Assembly: GCA_905250125.1 (NCBI GenBank)
Contig: CAJNOL010000431.1
Span: 57,861-121,860, forward strand
Length of the DNA stretch: 64,000 nucleotides
Direction of reading: 5' to 3'
DNA from: Rotaria sordida
Taxonomy: Eukaryota; Rotifera; Eurotatoria; Philodinida; Philodinidae
Part shown: in pieces, positions 59,044 through 64,000 of the stretch
Position numbering within the stretch: position 1 is the stretch's first letter
Layout: the number at the start of each line of letters is the position of its first letter
Translations under genes and position numbers: made by a program
Notes under the pieces: generated by a model
The model's input: the letters and a program-made list of their open reading frames with translations, nothing else
What the model was told of the DNA's origin: nothing
The model's database searches: none

Positions 59044-59112
59044 GGAAGATGTGGGTATTGACTTCGATGGGTAGTTGTAGATAAAGGAAAGACATACATT
59101 CACAGCCGCACG
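59044..59112. repeat. Telomere-like hairpin, diverged
   Basis: GGAAGATGTGGGTATTGAC, then GGGTAGTTGTAGATAAAGGAAAG, then ACATTCACAGCCGCACG. The loop resembles GAGAAAG; the arms are weak. Confidence 0.5.
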
Positions 59113-61216
59113 AATGTCAATCAATCTAGTTTTGATTTTCTGCTGAGCGTCCTACATCTCAATGGATCTCACTGTAGAATATTCGAATAACATCGTCAGT
59201 GTTCAACAATATTTCAATGGAATTCATTGATTAATATTGTAATTTTTCTCTTAACATTTCACTATGCAATAGTTTGACGGGCTCAAAAAGCTGGTAGTCT
59301 ACCATTGTACGAGCAAGACATGTATTATAATCAAACCTTTTTGGTTTTGGGCTTGAGTTCCCATAAAAAATGCACGAAACAGCGTTTGAACGGCAACTTT
59401 TAGAAAACAACGACTCTATTTTTATGTTTAGACGCGTATTTTTTTTTAATTTCAACGCATTTAAACACATATTTTATTTATTTGTATGGCATTTCAACGG
59501 ATCTTTTTTACATCGCATGTCTTTAACTTAAAATACTATCTAAAAACATCGTTTGAATGTGATTACGTTTTTGCGTTTGCTCGTGTTTATTTGTTATGCA
59601 ACTGAACACGTTTCGTTAAAACGGCTTTTTTACGCTATGCTATCGTTAAAAGCGTAGAATTTTTCTAGACTTACGCGTGTTTATCTATTTATACAGAAAG
59701 TTTTACGAGTTCTACCAAATTCAAAGGTAACAACGTGTGTTAGTACTGAAAGATAGCTTAAGAAAGGATTTTTTTGCGAATTGTTTCTTGAACGCCTTTC
59801 GCTACGTTCAACAATGACTCGTTATTTCCCAGTTTTTTAAAGAGCAATTCAACACGTTTATATGAACTTGTTACTTGAGGTTCGTTGTATTGCAGAATCT
59901 TTATTCTGATCACTTATGCTTATAAGAATACATCACATGTGATAGCTATTATTTATAGACCACTCTGATTTTTTTACCAGCATGACAAACTAGTTTTTAA
60001 TAGACATAAAAAATAGAATATTCTTATGTTGGATATATTAAAGTTCAACATTGTTAGAAGAGAAAAAAGCAAGTCTAGCAGTAATGCAAGAAAAAATTAA
60101 CTACGCTTTTAAGCACCTCACAGATGAATAAATTATACTGGCTGAATAGAATTGATTGAAGCATAAGAGTGTATTTGCTTTCTCTGTTAATGTTAATACC
60201 TCTTTATATTTATCATGGTGGCGTAAAAAAATTTTTGTCCTTCTTTCTTCATCTGCTGATTTTACTCACATTAGGTAAAGAAATAGGCTGTGCGTCAAAG
60301 CTGAGAGTATCTCATTTCATTTTTTTTTCTTCCATTCTATCGTGCAGTTCCACTTGTATATTGTGCATAAGTTGATATTTTCAGTCAATTATGTGATTTG
60401 TTAACTTTTTTTGCAATGAGGAGCACGGAGATTATACAGCGCACTCAAGATAATATTTCTTTATCAGATAAGCAAATAAAAATATAAGTTTTATGATGAA
60501 GACATTGCAACTAAAAAAAACCGTGTTCCTATGAGTTTTACTTGTTCAGTGTCAGTTGACATCACTTTAGAATATCATTTGACATTGTCACATCGTTATT
60601 CTCAAAAAATATTTCAAGTTCGTCAGAGATAATTTTAAGGATCCATGTTGAAATCTATATTTTTTCGTCTCTTCTCTCCGATTCTTTTTTTGTGCATCTC
60701 TTTGTTAATATTCCAATTTTGTTTGGATGAACCATTCATTCAATCATCTATTCTTTGTATGATAGTATCATTTTCTCTTTTACTCATTGTAATCACCGAT
60801 TCTTTCTTCATAGCCTTTTCATTTTTTATTCATGCATAGCTTGACATTTTTTTTTTTCGTATAGTCAATTAAAAGTTAATATAGTTGATAGATCGACAAC
60901 CCGAAAAGAGTAATTGAATATAAGTCAGTCCTTCAACTTTTGATGTATTGATCGAAATATTTTACTGTGACATAGGCAACACGAATACATTTCAAGCGAT
61001 TGCACGTTAATTTAATATTAGTCTTTTGTCTTTCGTCTTTCTATTGGCTGGTTACAGCAAATAGTATTGTCACTTTTTTTCAGTATTTCTGTTCACGTCA
61101 GCAGAGATAAGAAAGAAGCAAAAAGCTATAGTTAGATATCGTTAATAAGTGTCCGACTTGTTTTGATTTCTTTTTGTATTTTCCGAATATATAAAATTGA
61201 ACAGACATAGAAGACA
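59113..61216. other. Spacer rich in CGTTTT/AAAACG words
   Basis: No gene supported. At 59390-59680 words such as ACGCGTATTTTT, AAAACGGCTTTTTTACGC and TACGCGTGTTTA cluster, as at 5008-5181. The hydrophobic frames at 60169-60839 are T-rich and have no motif. Confidence 0.35.
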
Positions 61217-61787
61217 TACAGGACGGTCCAACAGTCACGTACCCAACAAAAAAATTGAATATCTCCATTAAGGCTTGAGCAAACGAGCTGGTTTTTTCGT
61301 CAATGATAGAAGTATGTTCAAGGTTTATATCCATAAACACAAGCCTAGAGAAACCGTTCGTTAAGTATTACTAGTGATCTCAACAAAAAAATTTTACTTT
61401 TTCACAGATACGAGAAAAAACCAATATACTTAACAAAGTGTCTCTCTAGGCATGTCTTTATGTATATAAAGCTTGAACATGCCTCTGTCACTAATGAAAA
61501 GATCAGCTCTTTTGCTCGAGCCGTAATAAAGATATTGAATTTTTATTCAGTAAAGTGACTTTCGCACCACCTTGTATATTGTTTTTTTCCTATCTGCAAA
61601 AGAGTAAAATTTTTTTTGTCGAAATCATTGGTGATACTTAACGAACAGTCTCTCTAGGCTTGTCTTTGTGAATATAAAGCTTGAACATGCCTCTATCATT
61701 GACAAAAATATCAGCTCGTTTGCTCAAGTCTTAATGGAGATATTCAATTTTTTTTTGTTGGGTGCGTGACTTTTATGCCATCCTGTA
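61217..61787. mobile_element. Mariner-type MITE with a second half-copy inside
   Basis: Outer ends TACAGGACGGTCCAACAGTC and the mirrored ACTTTTATGCCATCCTGTA pair, including TACCCAACAAAAAAATTGAA against TTGTTGGGTGCGTGAC. Inside, the right-hand arm occurs twice (61400-61576 and 61577-61787), each ending with AAAGTGACTTTCGCACCACC or its variant. A family copy therefore inserted into, or recombined with, a related copy. Flanking TA dinucleotides fit mariner-type insertion. Confidence 0.8.
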
Positions 61788-62089
61788 TGTTAAAGAGTGA
61801 CATTTAATAAAAAAGAGTAGATAACAAATTTAACATGTTTTCCAATGACGCACTTAGTAGTAATGTTAATGGAGTATAGCAAACTCTGAATGACATCTTA
61901 AATGTTAGAAATATATTTTTTCTGTCTATCCAACTTTGTACATGTTAAAAATACAATAAAACTCAAAATGGTTCTAAACATATGAAACGAATCTTTATAT
62001 ATGTCACTTGCACAGAACGTATAGTAGTTAGATGAACTTCTTATAGTTAGATTAATTTTTATCATGAGTGTCCGCCGAGAGAGAACAAT

Positions 62090-62368
62090 CATATTCCATA
62101 GATCTGGGTTGTTTGAAGAATAGTTTAGGTAAATTCTTATAAGAATTCCAGCTTGTTATCATCTTGCAACAAATGATTGATTAGTTTAATTTTGATCTGT
62201 GAAAATGTATATCAAATTTAATATTTAAAATAATTCTAAATTTGATATAGGTTTCAAGAGATCAAAATTAAACTAATAAGTCATATGTTACCAGATGGTA
62301 ACACCAGATTGAAACAACTAAAGATTCATCTAAACTATACTTCAAACGATACAAATCTATGGAATATG
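62090..62368. mobile_element. 280-bp palindromic MITE
   Basis: CATATTCCATAGATCTGGGT, TTTGAAGAATAGTTTA and AGTTTAATTTTGATCT are mirrored by AGATCAAAATTAAACT, TAAACTATACTTCAAA and ATCTATGGAATATG. The centre is near 62225. It lies about 480 bp upstream of the fucosyltransferase-like start codon. Confidence 0.8.
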
Positions 62369-62850
62369 AATTTCTTCGACAGGAATGTACCCTATTCAAA
62401 AACTGAATGCATTAAAACGCATTAGAACTTGTTGAATAAAACTAAAATCGTAAAAATCACGCCTATTGATAATTTTATTTTCGTTAAAACTTCGACGCGT
62501 TTTTACGAGTTCTTTTTATTGTTGGTTTGAATGATTAGTCGAATATTATTGTTTCATCATAAATTTCTATGTTGAAAAAGTTGCAACGAGAACTTTCTAC
62601 TAGTATATAACATAGAAGAATAACTCATGTTATGCTTGAACGACATCCAAGGATATTTACAGAAGACTATTTGGACATATGCTGAGCTGAATGATATACA
62701 CAAGTAATATAATGGCCTCATGACTACTGCTGCAATACTAACTATACAGTTTCTTTACGCTAAAGAATATGTGCTTGAACTCACTCCGTGAGAGTGCTTG
62801 ACATCTTTTTGCGGGATTTTAGATAATGTAAAATATCACTTATTTAATAA
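62369..62850. promoter_or_regulatory. Presumed promoter region of the fucosyltransferase-like gene
   Basis: The sequence between the MITE at 62090-62368 and the start codon at 62851 should contain the promoter. I can name no specific element; a CGTTTT-rich patch lies at 62400-62510. Confidence 0.25.
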
Positions 62851-64000
62851 ATGTCGAAATCGTGCTATTGCGTGGTAATACTGTCTGGAAGTATCCTGAT
62901 ATTTTTATATAGTCTATTCTTATATCGATCAAGGTCAATTGCATCATTATCACTCAAATGGTATCGTGAAACTGTCTCTTCTAACATATCTGTTTCCTTA
63001 GAATCGACGTTTATGCGAAGGAATAGGTTTAGATGGCTACGATTGCAAGATAACTACCATTTTATAAATATAAGTTATTTATGGACTACACCTCGCAATT
63101 ATAATGGGTCAAAGCTTATCTATAAGTGTAAATCGTTCTGTGGTGGTCTGGGCGATCGATTTCGTGGAATTATCACGTGCTTTATCTTAGCACTAGTTTC
63201 TGATCGTCAATTTATAATTGATATGACTCATCCAGTTGATGTCAAAAACTACTTGTTGCCTAATATGTATAACTGGACGCTTGATAATAGAACATCGAAT
63301 TTTAATCTTTCTCGCAAAATCATCCATGCTATTGATGCTGAATCCAATTTTGCAAATGATATTCAAAATACAAAATTCATTGAGACTTGGGCAAAATATG
63401 ATGACATCGAAATATATACAAATTTGGATTTAGTTTCTGATATTTTTCGAAATCCTTTTATTCGAAACAATAAAATAATTGATATGTTCTTACTCCATGT
63501 ACCTTTAGAACAACTGACCTTACACAGTTTATTTCCTTTCTTATTCGAAATTTTATTTCAACCCAGTCTTGAAGTTGCCAATGCATTACAACCTATTCTT
63601 CAAGCTATTGAAAATGGCTACATGTTCACTTGTATACATTTACGCATGGGACAGAATCCGTCTAATCCTTTGGATGATCGTTTTCAAGATCGATCTTCAG
63701 CCGTCAAAGATATAATAGATTTCTTGAATAGAACAAATTTACGAAAAATGCGAAATACACGATTTTTTATCGCAAGCGATTCTGAACAAGTAGTGTCAAA
63801 TATAGCTTCCCAATTTCCAAATCAAACTATAACAATACCTGGTCCAATCCTTCATATTGATCGTCCAGCTGATGGTACTAATCTCGTTCATGGGTTTCTA
63901 AAAGTACTTATCGAGTTTTACATGTTAGGAGAATGTTACACAAGCATTTTCACAGCTAGTGGATTTTCAGCATTAGCCAATCGACGACGGACAGAACCAT
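62851..64000 (+). CDS. Type II membrane fucosyltransferase-like protein, 3' end beyond window
   Basis: From ATG 62851 one frame stays open to the last base: 383 codons without an intron. The N-terminus MSKSCYCVVILSGSILIFLY, followed by SLFLYRSRS, is a short cytoplasmic tail plus a signal anchor, as in Golgi glycosyltransferases. The luminal part has several N-glycosylation sites, then CGGLGDRFRG at 97-106 and CIHLRMGQ with His263-x-Arg265, and near the end TASGFSALANRR. A GGLGDR-type loop and an HxR motif are the donor-binding marks of the fucosyltransferase fold shared by GT11, GT23, GT37 and NodZ. I expect transfer of fucose from GDP-fucose to a glycan in the Golgi; linkage and acceptor are open. 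The start is chosen because it gives the signal anchor; later ATGs would lose it. Only the C-terminal tail seems to be missing. Confidence 0.8.
   Translation, partial: MSKSCYCVVILSGSILIFLYSLFLYRSRSIASLSLKWYRETVSSNISVSLESTFMRRNRFRWLRLQDNYHFINISYLWTTPRNYNGSKLIYKCKSFCGGLGDRFRGIITCFILALVSDRQFIIDMTHPVDVKNYLLPNMYNWTLDNRTSNFNLSRKIIHAIDAESNFANDIQNTKFIETWAKYDDIEIYTNLDLVSDIFRNPFIRNNKIIDMFLLHVPLEQLTLHSLFPFLFEILFQPSLEVANALQPILQAIENGYMFTCIHLRMGQNPSNPLDDRFQDRSSAVKDIIDFLNRTNLRKMRNTRFFIASDSEQVVSNIASQFPNQTITIPGPILHIDRPADGTNLVHGFLKVLIEFYMLGECYTSIFTASGFSALANRRRTEP

Noticed and set aside
60169..60839. Two hydrophobic frames that could be small membrane proteins
   Set aside because: The region is T-rich, so Phe/Leu/Ile-rich frames arise by chance; no motif, no splice partners.
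1..64000. tRNA, rRNA or snRNA genes
   Set aside because: I looked for B-box-like GGTTCGAATCC words and rRNA cores on both strands and found none; a covariance-model scan would be needed to be sure.
1..64000. Retroelements such as telomeric Penelope-like (Athena) or LTR elements
   Set aside because: Given the telomere-like repeats I looked for reverse-transcriptase motifs (YADD/YIDD in long frames) and long direct terminal repeats; none was seen.

Overview
The window looks like nuclear genomic DNA of a small metazoan, most probably a bdelloid rotifer. It is strongly AT-rich. Its genes are split by GT-AG introns, many only about 45-70 bp long. Gene families that are common in bdelloids appear: a short F-box protein, an ERH-type rhodopsin-like GPCR and a decayed LDL-receptor class A protein. 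About fifteen islands are built from TGTGGG / CCCACA words, which I recall as the bdelloid telomeric hexamer. Several genes (an MFS transporter, a CBM9/DOMON-like secreted protein, a GMC oxidoreductase) have a microbial flavour, which would fit the known high level of horizontal transfer in bdelloids. The taxon call is an inference from these traits, not from a marker gene.

Layout. 1-6900: no supported gene; a dense cluster of palindromic and fold-back elements, including a clear nested insertion (2779-4196) and an element whose inverted repeats are tandem arrays (5844-6882). 7411-13204 (+): five visible exons of an ADP-ribosylglycohydrolase (DraG/ARH) family gene. 13442-13912: a telomere-like hairpin fused to a mariner-type MITE. 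14347-20084 (-): a complete 20-exon insulin-degrading-enzyme (M16A) gene, reconstructed to 1045 aa. 21835-22951: a telomere-like hairpin and a 780-bp palindromic MITE. 23153-25629 (-): a complete four-exon GMC (choline-dehydrogenase-like) oxidoreductase, 598 aa. 27565-30760: gene-poor. 30761-31840 (-): F-box gene. 33853-35160: LDL-A pseudogene whose 5' end abuts a telomere-like hairpin. 35188-37128: several palindromic MITEs. 37485-38495 (-): secreted CBM9/DOMON-like protein. 41803-42577 (+): a previously unflagged six-exon gene for a small basic protein. 43652-45644 (-): an MFS transporter whose intron is filled by a palindromic element and whose 3' part is lost in a 100-bp run of N. 49474-51547: a full MULE-type DNA transposon with a broken FLYWCH/MULE transposase. 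53020-53644: second copy of the first palindrome family. 54303-55307 (+): GPCR. 55899-59112: five telomere-like hairpins, two of them bracketing an orphan last exon of an ABC transporter. 61217-62368: two palindromic MITE loci. 62851-end (+): a type II membrane fucosyltransferase-like gene that runs off the window.

The genes do not form a pathway; this is ordinary eukaryotic gene spacing. The most unusual feature is the density of fold-back DNA. One dispersed family carries telomere-like arms around a short AT-rich loop that recurs as TGAAGAGAAGATCC. These loci lie next to broken genes and broken transposons often enough to suggest that they mark repaired breaks or are mobile hairpins.
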